DNA from: DATMNI01 sp035570275
Lineage (GTDB): Bacteria; Acidobacteriota; Terriglobia; Bryobacterales; Bryobacteraceae
Length of the DNA stretch: 44,154 nt
Assembly (NCBI GenBank): GCA_035570275.1
Contig: DATMNI010000246.1
Location: 1-44,154 of the forward strand
Reading direction: 5' to 3'
Under the pieces are notes generated by a model that saw only the letters and a program-made list of their open reading frames with translations, was not told the origin of the DNA and did no database searches. This document shows, one piece after another, positions 24,601 through 32,420 of this stretch. The translations under genes were made by a program, and so were the position numbers. Within the stretch, counting starts at the first letter, position 1. Each line of letters starts with the position of its first letter.

Positions 24601-25240
24601 GGCAGCGCTGCAGATTCGACTTTCCATGGCACGGACGCCGGCTTCGAGCCCCGGCGTGCAACGAATCCTGGCCGACGGGTACGCGCTGCTGGAGCAGTGT
24701 TCCGCCGAGCTGCGGACCCTGTCCTATGGTTTGCACCCGCCACTGTTGGATCACCTGGGGCTGCGGGCGGCAATGGAGTTGCATGTGCAGAACTTCAACA
24801 AGGCCGGCGGCATCCAGGTGAGTTTAGAAATCCCGCACAACCTGGGGAGGCTGCCGCCCGAATTTGAGCTGACCCTGTTTCGAGTCATGCAGGAGTCGCT
24901 GATGGATCTTCGTTGCCACTCCGGCCCCGAGAAGGTCAGGGTGACCGAGGCCGGGGTGTCCAAGACCGGAGTGACCGAGGCCGGGGTGACTAAGGCCGAG
25001 GCAGGGGTGACCAAGGCTACGGTGCGCGTGTTTCGCGATGCCTGCGAAGTCGGACTGGAAGTGATCGCCGAAGGCTGGCCCGCGGGAGAACCAGCGGCCG
25101 AAATTGGTATGGCGGCGATGCGGGAACGGGTTAGAAGGCTTGGTGGGCAACTGGAGATTGCTGCCGAGGCTGAGGCGACCGCGGTGCGAGCGGTTTTGCC
25201 GTTACCGCAAGCCGCAATCCCCGCATCGCTGGTTCGATGA
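21620..25240 (+). CDS. Hybrid sensor kinase with four PAS domains, receiver and a second kinase-like core
   Basis: 1206 aa, no membrane segment. Order: four PAS-type sensor domains (about 10-140, 188-295, 305-430, 435-560; the third has MLGYGESELL and HPDDW); HisKA with His577 in FFANISHELRTPLALILGP; HATPase with N box LLNLLSNAFKFTP, G1 EDSGPGIP and G2 FGGTGLGLPIARQL; receiver (about 833-955) with Asp884 in LILCDIMMP and Lys in YLHKPFD; then a NarL-type DHp domain with His987 in RIAQELHENTVQCLAALQ and a degenerate ATPase-like tail. In that tail the N-box Asn is replaced (QESLMDLRCHS), a 15-bp repeat region encodes VTEAG-like pentapeptides, and the usual DDG box is absent. The start is the ATG at 21620, with GGAGAGGG just upstream. 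No separate response regulator is adjacent. Confidence 0.92.
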   Translation: MQKSPGAEPDFRALFESAPGLYLVLTPDLRIVAVSDAYLRATMTGREEILGREIFDVFPDNPDDPTATGVQTTRASFERVVRNRHADGVAAQKFDIRRPEPDGGFEERYWSLVSWPVLGEDGNVAHIVNRVEDVTEFVRLKQSGLDRDKLTDDLRQRAEGMAAEILLHSGELEEANRRRHVLEAFIERAPVGLAMFDRRMRHVRASRRWLEDCGILEKEILGKSHYEVFPDLPEHWKEAHRRGLAGEPLQGEDDWVAPDGKRHSTRWEIQPWGDSGVETGGIIIFSEEITGRKAAAESLRVSEARFRSMYEQAAVGILQVAIDGRFLMVNPALCRMLGYGESELLSRTFMDVTHPDDWGRDALLLEEMLHAGRDSYRIEKRYLHRDGSTVWVDVTSSLVRDGTGRPLYRISIIQDVTEREQAVEARRIGEERLAAIIGSAMDAIITLDDDQRIVLFNSAAEKIFGCAATAAIGKLIDGFIPERFCKTHHHHIQTFGSTGETTRSMQSPRTLYGRRANGEEFPLEATISQASLGGQKLYTVILRDITQRQRAEEVEKLYFQSRELDRLKTEFFANISHELRTPLALILGPVRKRLAAGGMTADERQDLELVERNARLVLRHVNDLLDLSKLDAGRMNAEYAGVDLVRMVRRVASNFDSLAKERGVACIIETPGSLAAEVDPPKIERVLLNLLSNAFKFTPAGGNVRIAVRGVGGRAILEVEDSGPGIPPDLREAIFERFRQLESGADRRFGGTGLGLPIARQLVSLHGGSIRVEEPRNRSGSLFQVELPLVAPGGTEVRRGAEEPDLEAIRQTLEELKIRDTTRWPSGPSPASSAPIVLLVEDNPDMNAFIAETLSATYRVFCAFDGQEGLEKALEVRPDLILCDIMMPRMSGDRLVTEIRRHRELEDVPIVLLTAKADEELRIKLLREGAQDYLHKPFDTRVLLAKVDRLIADRRRRKESEEALQRLSGSLLQVHDQERKRIAQELHENTVQCLAALQIRLSMARTPASSPGVQRILADGYALLEQCSAELRTLSYGLHPPLLDHLGLRAAMELHVQNFNKAGGIQVSLEIPHNLGRLPPEFELTLFRVMQESLMDLRCHSGPEKVRVTEAGVSKTGVTEAGVTKAEAGVTKATVRVFRDACEVGLEVIAEGWPAGEPAAEIGMAAMRERVRRLGGQLEIAAEAEATAVRAVLPLPQAAIPASLVR
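24949..25023 (+). repeat. 15-bp degenerate tandem repeat inside the hybrid kinase
   Basis: In-frame units encoding VTEAG, VSKTG, VTEAG, VTKAEAG and VTKAT in the second, degenerate ATPase-like domain. They lie where the beta-strand after the N box should continue. Confidence 0.9.
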
Positions 25241-25277
25241 AGTGCCGGTGAGCGCCAGCCGCCACGTACCAACGGCG

Positions 25278-27152
25278 TCACCGCGGCGGGTTGTCCTGCC
25301 CCAGCGTGTCCAGTTCGTGGCGGCACTGGGAGGCCTCCGGTGCGATCCGGCAGGCGGTTTCCAGGTCTTCCCTGGCCTCCTTGAGCAGACCGAGGTGCTC
25401 TTCGGCGATGCCGAGTTCGAAATGGGTCACGTAATCTTCCGGCGCCCGCTCCAGAACCCTTTCAAAGGCGGCTCGAGCCTGGTTCCACATCCGGCGTTCC
25501 ACGTAGCAACCACCCAGATCGCGGCGGGCAAGCGTGTTGTTAGGGTCGCGCGCCAGCACCTGAAGCAGCATCGCGGTAGCTTCTGCAATCCGTCCCTGGT
25601 AAAGCGCGGCCTGCGCGCTCTCATACAGGCGAAACTCCGGCAGCCGGTCCTTTGGGTCGGGACCGTCAGATGACAGTGCCGGCCGCGATCCGGGCGCCAG
25701 GTAGCCTAATGATCTCAATCGAGCCTGAGTCTCCGGGGAATTGCCGCGCGCCGGCGCTGGCCTGGCGGGTCCGTATCGTGCCAGAAACTGGGCCAGTTGT
25801 CCTTTCATCTCCAGCGCCTTCGAGAGCGCCTGCGACGGCGCCTGCGCCCCGCCGGTCCCCAAAGGCGCGACGCGCGCCAGGTTTCGGTGTTCATTGGGGT
25901 CGGCACGCAGATCGTACAGTTCCGGAGTGGGCGCTTCGATGTATTTGAAATCGCCGTCGCGCAAGCTGCGCAACGGGGCCCATCCGAAAGCATCGTGGGT
26001 GTGCAGGCTTTCGGCGTACACCGGGTGCAAATCGAAGCCAGTGCGCCCCGTGCCGGCCTCGCCCATCAGGCTTCGGCCCGCAAACGAGGGCGGTGACAGC
26101 ACGTGCAGGAAATCGAGAACGGTGGGCGCTACATCGATCAACCCCACCGACTGGCTCACGACCGCCGGCTGGTCCGGCGCACCCGCGGGCCCGTGCGCGC
26201 CGCCAGGCCAGAACCCGTCCGCCGGCCAATGAAAGATCAGCGGCACGTGCAGCGTGCTTTGGTAGATGAACGTCCCGTGGCTGTCTTCGCTGTGCTCTCC
26301 CAGGCTCTCTCCGTGATCCGCCAGCAGCACCACCAGCGAACGGTCCCACCAGCCCTGATCCATCAGGGTTTGCCGGAACGAACCCATCAGGTGGTCCACG
26401 TATTCCAATTCCGCGTCGTATCCCGAAACCGACGGGGTCGGGTGAAAGCTGGCGGGCAAGTGGTAGGGCTTGTGCATGTCGAACAGGTGCACGAACACGA
26501 ATGCGGGCTGGCCTCGATGAGCCGCCAGCCAGCGCGAAGCCGCGGACGTCACCAGGGCGCCATCGCGGCGGTCGCGCACGGTGTACTGGTTTTGACGGGT
26601 ACCTGCCAGCATGGAACCGGAGAGCGGCGACAGCACCGGAAAGTTGAACGGACTGTCGTAGAGGTCGAAGCCCTGGCCAATCCCAATCTGGCGCTCCAGA
26701 AAGACGCAGCCCACGAAGGCGGCCGTCTGGTAGCCGTGAGACCGCAGAACCGAAGCCAGCGTCACCACCCCCTCGGGAACGCGCTCGGCGTTTTCTTCAA
26801 TCTGGTTCGCAAAGGGGTAGGTGGAAGTGAAGAGCGAAAGGTGCGAGGGCAGGGTCAGCGGGATCTGCGACTCGGCATTGGCGAACAGCGTGCCCCGATG
26901 CGCTACGGAGTCAGCCGCGAAGGAACCTGCTGAGGAATCCGCGAAGGAATCGATACCCGGCGTGTGGATGGTGCGATATCCGTACGCGCTCAGATGGTCG
27001 GCGCGCAAGGTGTCGATGGAAATCAGAATGACCGGCGTCTGCTGGGCCGCGACCTGTACCGCGACCTGTGCCACACCCTGGGCCGCGAGCGCCATGCCGG
27101 CAAGAACCCCGATCCAGCCGCTACTGTTGTTCCAGCACCACCGCCGTCGCAT
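25278..27152 (-). CDS. Sulfatase/alkaline-phosphatase-superfamily protein with C-terminal TPRs
   Basis: 624 aa. N-terminal signal (RRRWCWNNSSGWIGVLAGMA), then a 12-bp repeat region (AQVA-VQVA), then the sulfatase fold: metal ligand VILISIDTLRADHLSAYGY, LPSHLSLFTSTYP, LFDMHKPYHLP and VLLADHGESLGEHSEDSHGT. At the nucleophile position the sequence is PLTLPSH, not the C/S-x-P-x-R needed for formylglycine. A classical sulfatase mechanism is therefore not expected; Thr/Ser may act as in phosphatase or phosphotransferase relatives (inference). Residues about 505-615 form around three TPR repeats. It overlaps the 3' end of the alpha-galactosidase gene by 32 nt, so the two are co-transcribed. Confidence 0.85.
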   Translation of the reverse strand: MRRRWCWNNSSGWIGVLAGMALAAQGVAQVAVQVAAQQTPVILISIDTLRADHLSAYGYRTIHTPGIDSFADSSAGSFAADSVAHRGTLFANAESQIPLTLPSHLSLFTSTYPFANQIEENAERVPEGVVTLASVLRSHGYQTAAFVGCVFLERQIGIGQGFDLYDSPFNFPVLSPLSGSMLAGTRQNQYTVRDRRDGALVTSAASRWLAAHRGQPAFVFVHLFDMHKPYHLPASFHPTPSVSGYDAELEYVDHLMGSFRQTLMDQGWWDRSLVVLLADHGESLGEHSEDSHGTFIYQSTLHVPLIFHWPADGFWPGGAHGPAGAPDQPAVVSQSVGLIDVAPTVLDFLHVLSPPSFAGRSLMGEAGTGRTGFDLHPVYAESLHTHDAFGWAPLRSLRDGDFKYIEAPTPELYDLRADPNEHRNLARVAPLGTGGAQAPSQALSKALEMKGQLAQFLARYGPARPAPARGNSPETQARLRSLGYLAPGSRPALSSDGPDPKDRLPEFRLYESAQAALYQGRIAEATAMLLQVLARDPNNTLARRDLGGCYVERRMWNQARAAFERVLERAPEDYVTHFELGIAEEHLGLLKEAREDLETACRIAPEASQCRHELDTLGQDNPPR

Positions 27153-29331
27153 CGAAATCGCCCCGCAGGTTCAAATTCAGACCCACGTGCATTAGATACG
27201 CGCCGGAGAGTTCCGGTTGCTTCTCAATCAACTTGTTGTCAATCGGCGTTACCCGGTAGACCGCGCGTTCGTCGAGGCCGCGCAGCCGGATGGTGGGCGC
27301 CGCCGTGTTGTACTGCTGCGAATGCCGGAACGCGAAGACCACCGCCTGCTTGCCATCGGCGGCCACGTACTGGTTCACGGTGACGTCGTTGGTGCGCGGC
27401 GAGGCCAGGCGGTACAGATTGCCGGTCTGAACCGTCGGCCGGATTTTCTTGTAGAGCGCGATCATGCTGGTTGCCATCGCGGAATCCTGATCCGTCCACT
27501 TGTTCAGGTTGGCGCCGATGCCCAGCGCGCCCTGCATCGCCGTCAGAAACCGGAAAGCCAGCGGCGTGCTGCGCCCGTTCATATTCGGCACGTCGGTCAC
27601 CCACGCCGACATGATCTTGGCCGCATACGCCTGGGAAAAACCTTCCTGGATGCGCAACCGGTCGAAGGCCTCGGTGTTGTCCGACGGCCAGACTTCATCC
27701 ACGCGCTGCAAGATGCTCAAATCCACGCGGCCTCCGCCCCCGGAGCAGGATTCGATCTCCAGCTTGGGATGTTTGGCGCGCAGGCGGTCCAGGATCTCAT
27801 AGAGGTTGCGGTCATACTGCACCCAGAGCTTTCTCTGTTCGGCGGGCGCCACTTCGGGCCATCCCGGTTCCGAGAAAGACCGGTTCATGTCCCATTTGAA
27901 ATAGCGAATGTTGTTTTCGGTAGCCAACTTGTCCAGCACGCCGAACAGGTAGTCCTTGACATCGTCGCGCGCCAGGTTCAGCACCATCTGGTTGCGCAAT
28001 TCGCTGCGCGGGCGGCCGGGGAAGTTGATGGCCCAATCGGGATGGTGGCGGTACAGGTCACTGTCGGCGTTGACCATTTCAGGCTCTACCCACAGCCCGA
28101 AATCCATGCCCAGACCGTTGACGTGGTCGATAAGCCCCTTCAGCCCCTGCGGAAACTTCTGGGGATTGACGAACCAGTCGCCTAGTCCGGCACGGTCGTT
28201 GTTGCGAGCACTGTTGCGCGCCCCGAACCAGCCGTCATCCATCACGAACATCTCCACGCCCAGTTTCGCGGCTTTATCGGCCAGCGCGGTTTGGCCGGCT
28301 TCATCGACGTTGAAGGTGGTGGCCTCCCAGGAGTTGTAAAGCACCGGCCGCAGTCGCGAGGTGGCGCCGCCCGGCAGAATCTGCTCGCGCTCGAAACGGT
28401 GCAACGTGCGCGACGCGCCGCCGAACCCGTTTTCGGTAAAGCCCGCATAGAAGGGAGGCGTCTCCAGCCTTTCGCCCGGCTTCAGCGGGTAGGAAAAATC
28501 GAAGCTGTTGAAACCGCCGGTGACGCGCACCTGCCGGTATGGGGTCTGCTCCACCGTGATCCGCCAGTTGCCGCTCCAGCCCAACGCGCCGAACCAGACG
28601 CGCCCGCTCTCCTCGGCGGCGCCACCGTCATCAATAGCGAACCAGGGGTTGAAGTTGTGGCTGGTGTGCCCCTTGCGGCTTTCCAGCACTTTGGAGCCTT
28701 CGTGAATGGGCTCATGGTTCAGTTGGGTTTCGGCAGCCCACCGGCCGCTAAGATAGCTGAGCTGATACCCTTCGCCCGGCGGCAGGTTCCAGGTAGCCGA
28801 TTGCGCACTCTCCACGGTCAGCACGGTGGCAGTGCCGTTGCGGACCGTGGCCCCGCGGCGCAGAATGCCGTGGCCGGGGTAGACGCGATAGTGCAGGGTT
28901 ACTTCGATCGGGTCGCGGATGTCTTTCAGCACGATGTCCAGATCGTTCTGCTGAATGCGGTGCGACACGTAACGCAGCACCAGGTCGCGATCGCCGTTTT
29001 CGCGCGCCACCTTCAGCGCCGGCTCGTAATACCGGGGACCGCCCCAGCCTGGAAACTCCTCGTTTTCGAGCATCTGGCGCGGGTCAAAGGACGAAACGTC
29101 GCGGCGCGGTGCGGGCGCTTGCAGATCGTCCACGCGCCACAGCGGCGCTCCCCAATACAGATGCCGCAGCGCCCCATCGGCGCCCAACCCCATGGCATAG
29201 GAACTTTGTCCGGTGGTCAACAGCCAAACCTTACGGCTTTCGATGTATTGAATTGCCTGCGCGGGAACCTGGGCGGGAAGAGACGACGCTCCCAGCGCGC
29301 AGACCACGGCCAAACCAGCAGCGCGACGCAT
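27121..29331 (-). CDS. Alpha-galactosidase, glycoside hydrolase family 36
   Basis: 736 aa with a signal peptide (residues 1-20). Hydrolyses alpha-galactosides such as melibiose and raffinose-type sugars; secreted. The N-terminal beta-supersandwich (about 25-330) leads into the (beta/alpha)8 barrel with NSWEATTFN, MFVMDDGWFG, GLWVEPEMVN, the nucleophile Asp481 in YFKWDMNR, CSGGGGRVD and the acid/base Asp551 in WPSDNTEAFDRL. The 70-residue spacing between the two catalytic Asp matches the bacterial GH36 enzymes I know. Length is normal (about 730 aa). First gene of a pair with the sulfatase-TPR gene. Confidence 0.94.
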   Translation of the reverse strand: MRRAAGLAVVCALGASSLPAQVPAQAIQYIESRKVWLLTTGQSSYAMGLGADGALRHLYWGAPLWRVDDLQAPAPRRDVSSFDPRQMLENEEFPGWGGPRYYEPALKVARENGDRDLVLRYVSHRIQQNDLDIVLKDIRDPIEVTLHYRVYPGHGILRRGATVRNGTATVLTVESAQSATWNLPPGEGYQLSYLSGRWAAETQLNHEPIHEGSKVLESRKGHTSHNFNPWFAIDDGGAAEESGRVWFGALGWSGNWRITVEQTPYRQVRVTGGFNSFDFSYPLKPGERLETPPFYAGFTENGFGGASRTLHRFEREQILPGGATSRLRPVLYNSWEATTFNVDEAGQTALADKAAKLGVEMFVMDDGWFGARNSARNNDRAGLGDWFVNPQKFPQGLKGLIDHVNGLGMDFGLWVEPEMVNADSDLYRHHPDWAINFPGRPRSELRNQMVLNLARDDVKDYLFGVLDKLATENNIRYFKWDMNRSFSEPGWPEVAPAEQRKLWVQYDRNLYEILDRLRAKHPKLEIESCSGGGGRVDLSILQRVDEVWPSDNTEAFDRLRIQEGFSQAYAAKIMSAWVTDVPNMNGRSTPLAFRFLTAMQGALGIGANLNKWTDQDSAMATSMIALYKKIRPTVQTGNLYRLASPRTNDVTVNQYVAADGKQAVVFAFRHSQQYNTAAPTIRLRGLDERAVYRVTPIDNKLIEKQPELSGAYLMHVGLNLNLRGDFDATAVVLEQQ

Positions 29332-29389
29332 AATCGTTTTCAGTATAAGGCTCGCGAGGGGGCGAGGCGTTGGTGGGCGGTGGATGGAG

Positions 29390-29493
29390 CTAGGCAGCGG
29401 GCGGGTCGAGGAGCAACTTCGTTTCGATCTGCCACAGCCGCTTTTCCATAACGTCCATGCGTGCGTGTAGCTCGGCCTGAGTGTTGGATAGCT
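29390..29493 (-). pseudogene. Out-of-frame 3' tail of the coiled-coil gene
   Basis: In a different minus-strand frame from the gene at 29494-29814, this stretch reads FDVKLSNTQAELHARMDVME then KRLWQIETKLLLDPPAA and a stop at 29390-29392. The coiled-coil character continues directly from the intact part, so a 1- or 2-nt indel near 29495-29505 apparently truncated a longer protein. Confidence 0.7.
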
Positions 29494-29814
29494 TCACGTC
29501 AAATGCGCGGACCGGATGCCAGTATCTTCCCGGAATGGCAGGAATGCTTTGAGAATCTCGGTTTGAGCGTCGCGAACCTGTTCCTGAGTGGTGTCGAGGA
29601 TCTCTTGTTTTGTCTCTGCCAATTTGGCCTTCAAGTCTGTCTGCAATTCTGTTTTCAACTCTGCCAGATCGGCCTTCACCTGAATCCTCACGTCTGCCAG
29701 GTCAGCTTTCCACTCAGTCCTCAACTCTGCCAGGTCGGCTTTCCACTCAACCTTAAAGGCACTCAACAACTCCACCAAGTCGGCGCGCGTAATTGGCCGT
29801 TCATCCATAGGCAT
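29494..29814 (-). CDS. Coiled-coil protein with 11-residue repeats (truncated by a frameshift)
   Basis: 106 aa starting MPMDERPITRADLVELLSAF. The centre consists of 11-residue repeats (EWKADLAELRT, EWKADLADVRI, QVKADLAELKT, ELQTDLKAKLA) encoded by a degenerate 33-bp tandem repeat. Such hendecad repeats form right-handed or straight coiled coils. It is followed by QEILDTTQEQVRDAQTEILK and FLPF. No enzymatic domain or signal peptide. I recall similar short acidobacterial hypothetical proteins with this start and with a tail like the out-of-frame segment downstream, so the natural protein is probably about 140 aa. Function unknown. Confidence 0.7.
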   Translation of the reverse strand: MPMDERPITRADLVELLSAFKVEWKADLAELRTEWKADLADVRIQVKADLAELKTELQTDLKAKLAETKQEILDTTQEQVRDAQTEILKAFLPFREDTGIRSAHLT

Positions 29815-29880
29815 ATTGTACTCGTTTTCGCTTCAGCCGACTCCCGCCGGTGCGCGTCGCCGCACCGATTGCGTCCGACT

Positions 29881-31440
29881 CTAATTCACCGCTGTCACCT
29901 TGAGATCTGCGCTAACGGCCTCGCCGGGCCGCACCGTTACGTTGACGGCCTGAGTGACCAGCGCCTGGGTGAAACGCAAGAGCGCGTCCAACGCATCCGG
30001 TGCATCGTCGAAGGCAAAGGCAGCGTAGTCTCCCGGCCGGACCTGGGGAATTTCGTAGCGCCCGCCTTCGTTGCAGGTGGCCCTGCGGATAAACTCAAAC
30101 CGCCGCAGGCCGGGGTCTTGGGGCACCAGCACCACGCCCGCGCCCGCGCAATCCTCCACCGTGCCGCGAACTGTGCCCCCGTTCGACCGGTACACGATGC
30201 GCAATGGCAGCGAGTTGGGCGCCAGTTCGAAGCTCTGCGCCAGTACCTCGCGTTCACCAAGCATCATCGAAGCCAGGTAGTAGCTGCCGATGCCCTCACC
30301 GCCAATCGCCATCACCCGGTAGGCCCCTTCGAAAACACCGTCGATCTTGAAATTGCCCGCTTGGTCCGTGTTTCCATTCCCGTGCGTCAGGCCCCAGCCA
30401 CTCGGGGGCGCGAGCGTAACGCTCACTAACGGCTGCTTGCCCTGAAAACCGGCCGGCGCCTGAAACTCGACTCGTCCGCGGAGCGTGAACGGCGGCCTGA
30501 GAGGCAGGTCCTGGTGATCCAGATCGTGGCCGAGCATCCCAGGCAACGTAAAAGCCTGCAGTTTGACGCCGCCGGCCGCCGTTTCCACGAACAGGCGCCA
30601 GGAGCCATCGCGGACTCCCTGGAACTCAAAACGCCCGTCCTCGTCCGAGACTGACTGCGCTTCTTCCGCTGGATATTCATCCGCCGCCGCCAGTTTCACG
30701 TTGATCCCGGCCGCCGGGTCCCCTTTGGGATCGAGCACCCGGCCGCGCACCGCATGCATGGGCACGGCGATGAGCCGGATGTCCGGTCCCGGCAACTCGG
30801 CACCGGGGCGCACCATAATTCTGGCGGCGCCTGGCTGATCCAGTACGCCCGGGTAGTAGGTGCGGGCCCAGCCGCGAACCTGATCGCCCATCTGTACCGG
30901 CGGTTTGATCTTGCCGCCAGGCCGCGCGTTCAGGGTGTAGCTGCCCGGTTCGACGTTCGCAAACGAGAAGCTGCCGTCCTCTTTGCTGGTATCCGTATTA
31001 CCGGCGAAGCTGTTGGCGAACAGTAGTTCAATTGCCGCGCCCGCCACCGGGCGGCCATCCCCATCCAGCACCCTGCCGGAGACTCTGCCATTAGGCGCCA
31101 TTTGCACCCGCAGGCGAACCGGATCGCCGCCGGCCGCCACGCGAAACGGCTTGCGTGCGGCGGCATCGCGGGCAGGCGGCTGGAATCCCCGCTTGCTGAA
31201 CCGCGCCGTGTAGCTGCCGTCCTTAACGCCTTCGATGCGGAATGCGCCCGCCGCATCCGTGGTTGCCTGGTAGGTGGCCTTGCCGCCCTGCTCGATGCTC
31301 ACCGAAGCGCCATCGATGGGGGCGCCGCCGAGCGAATTGGAAACTGTGCCTTCGATAACCTGCGCGACACCTTGAGCGACACCTTGGGCAACCACCGCCG
31401 GAACCGCAGCCAGCAGCACGCACACGAACTTCGTCATCAT
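29881..31440 (-). CDS. Exported carboxypeptidase-regulatory-like (Ig-fold) repeat protein
   Basis: 519 aa from the ATG at 31440 (another ATG follows at 31437; the frame also has a GTG at 31458). Signal peptide MTKFVCVLLAAVPAVVA, followed by a 12-bp tandem repeat (VAQG-VAQG-VAQV). The mature protein is a series of carboxypeptidase-regulatory-like beta-sandwich units: IEGTVSNSLGGAPIDGASVS, VSGRVLDGDGRPVAGAAIEL, VRGRVLDPKGDPAAGINVKL, LRGRVEFQAPAGF and a final VRGTVEDCAGAG, each with DGSF/GRFEF-type strands. No peptidase domain. Such proteins are very common in Acidobacteria; they are probably surface or periplasmic structural or binding proteins. It is divergent from the gene at 31479 with under 40 nt between starts. 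Confidence 0.83.
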   Translation of the reverse strand: MMTKFVCVLLAAVPAVVAQGVAQGVAQVIEGTVSNSLGGAPIDGASVSIEQGGKATYQATTDAAGAFRIEGVKDGSYTARFSKRGFQPPARDAAARKPFRVAAGGDPVRLRVQMAPNGRVSGRVLDGDGRPVAGAAIELLFANSFAGNTDTSKEDGSFSFANVEPGSYTLNARPGGKIKPPVQMGDQVRGWARTYYPGVLDQPGAARIMVRPGAELPGPDIRLIAVPMHAVRGRVLDPKGDPAAGINVKLAAADEYPAEEAQSVSDEDGRFEFQGVRDGSWRLFVETAAGGVKLQAFTLPGMLGHDLDHQDLPLRPPFTLRGRVEFQAPAGFQGKQPLVSVTLAPPSGWGLTHGNGNTDQAGNFKIDGVFEGAYRVMAIGGEGIGSYYLASMMLGEREVLAQSFELAPNSLPLRIVYRSNGGTVRGTVEDCAGAGVVLVPQDPGLRRFEFIRRATCNEGGRYEIPQVRPGDYAAFAFDDAPDALDALLRFTQALVTQAVNVTVRPGEAVSADLKVTAVN

Positions 31441-31478
31441 GGACACGATATCACGCACGTGCGCTAAGCTGGCATGTC

Positions 31479-32387
31479 ATGATTATCGAAAAGACCAATT
31501 ACCAGGGCTGGCCCAACAGCTACCGCATTTCAAACGGCGAAGTGGAAGCGGTCATCACGTCCGACATCGGCCCGCGCATCATGCGCTACGGTTTCGTGGG
31601 TGGGCAGAACTTCTTCAAGGAGTTCCCGGATCAGCTCGGCAAGTCTGGTGAACCCGCATGGGCGCCCCGCGGAGGCCACCGCGTATGGATCGCCCCCGAG
31701 GATCCCGTGAAAAGCTACGCCCCGGAAAACGGGCCCGTCCCAATCGAAGTGAATGGCGACGTCCTCACCGCCACGCAAACCGTCGAGCCCCTGACCGGAA
31801 TCGAGAAGCAGATCACCGTGAAGATGGCACCATCCGGAACCGGCGTTGAGGTGATTCATCGCCTCCGCAATGCCGGCCCCGAACCGTACCGCCTGGCCAC
31901 GTGGGCGCTGACGATGTTGGCGCAGTCAGGCACGGGGATTCACGGCTTCCCACCTCGCGGCACTCACCCGGAGATGCTGGCGCCCACCAACCCGCTGGTG
32001 ATGTGGGCTTTCACCGACCTGGGCGATCCACGGTGGCGGCTGTCCAAGAAATACCTGGCGCTGCGGCAGGACCCGAATAATCCCGTCCCACAGAAACTTG
32101 GCAGTTTCCACCATCAGACCTGGGGGGCCTACCTGCTCAACGGCGAATTGTTTGTGAAGCGGTACCGGGCGGAGGGGGACCCCACCGGCTATCCCGACTA
32201 CGGCTGCTCTTTCGAGACCTTCACCAACGCGGACATCCTGGAGTTGGAAACGCTGGGCCCGCTGACGAATCTGGCGCCCGGAGAGAGCGTCAGCCACACC
32301 GAGCGCTGGAGCGCCCACCGCAACGTGCAACTGAACACGTGGGACGATGCCGAACTGGACCGGGTGCTCTTGCCGCTGGTGGGATAG
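31479..32387 (+). CDS. DUF4380-like protein (galactose-mutarotase-like fold)
   Basis: 302 aa without signal peptide. Opening segment YQGWPNSYRISNGEVEAVIT-SDIGPRIMRYGFVGGQN, then GGHRVWIAPED and GVEVIHRLRNAGPEPYRLATWALTM. This fits the DUF4380 family, which has a supersandwich fold related to aldose mutarotases. Related proteins are thought to bind or convert sugars; no reaction is known. A candidate catalytic residue cannot be named from the sequence alone. It stands alone on the plus strand between two minus-strand genes; the neighbouring alpha-galactosidase and SGNH hydrolase hint at a carbohydrate context. Confidence 0.7.
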   Translation: MIIEKTNYQGWPNSYRISNGEVEAVITSDIGPRIMRYGFVGGQNFFKEFPDQLGKSGEPAWAPRGGHRVWIAPEDPVKSYAPENGPVPIEVNGDVLTATQTVEPLTGIEKQITVKMAPSGTGVEVIHRLRNAGPEPYRLATWALTMLAQSGTGIHGFPPRGTHPEMLAPTNPLVMWAFTDLGDPRWRLSKKYLALRQDPNNPVPQKLGSFHHQTWGAYLLNGELFVKRYRAEGDPTGYPDYGCSFETFTNADILELETLGPLTNLAPGESVSHTERWSAHRNVQLNTWDDAELDRVLLPLVG

Positions 32388-32420
32388 GCGTCCTCGCCCG
32401 ACGTCCTCGCCTGCCAGACT

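Noticed and set aside
27217..28185. 322-codon plus-strand frame inside the alpha-galactosidase gene
   Set aside because: Antisense to a gene with complete catalytic motifs; no motifs of its own.
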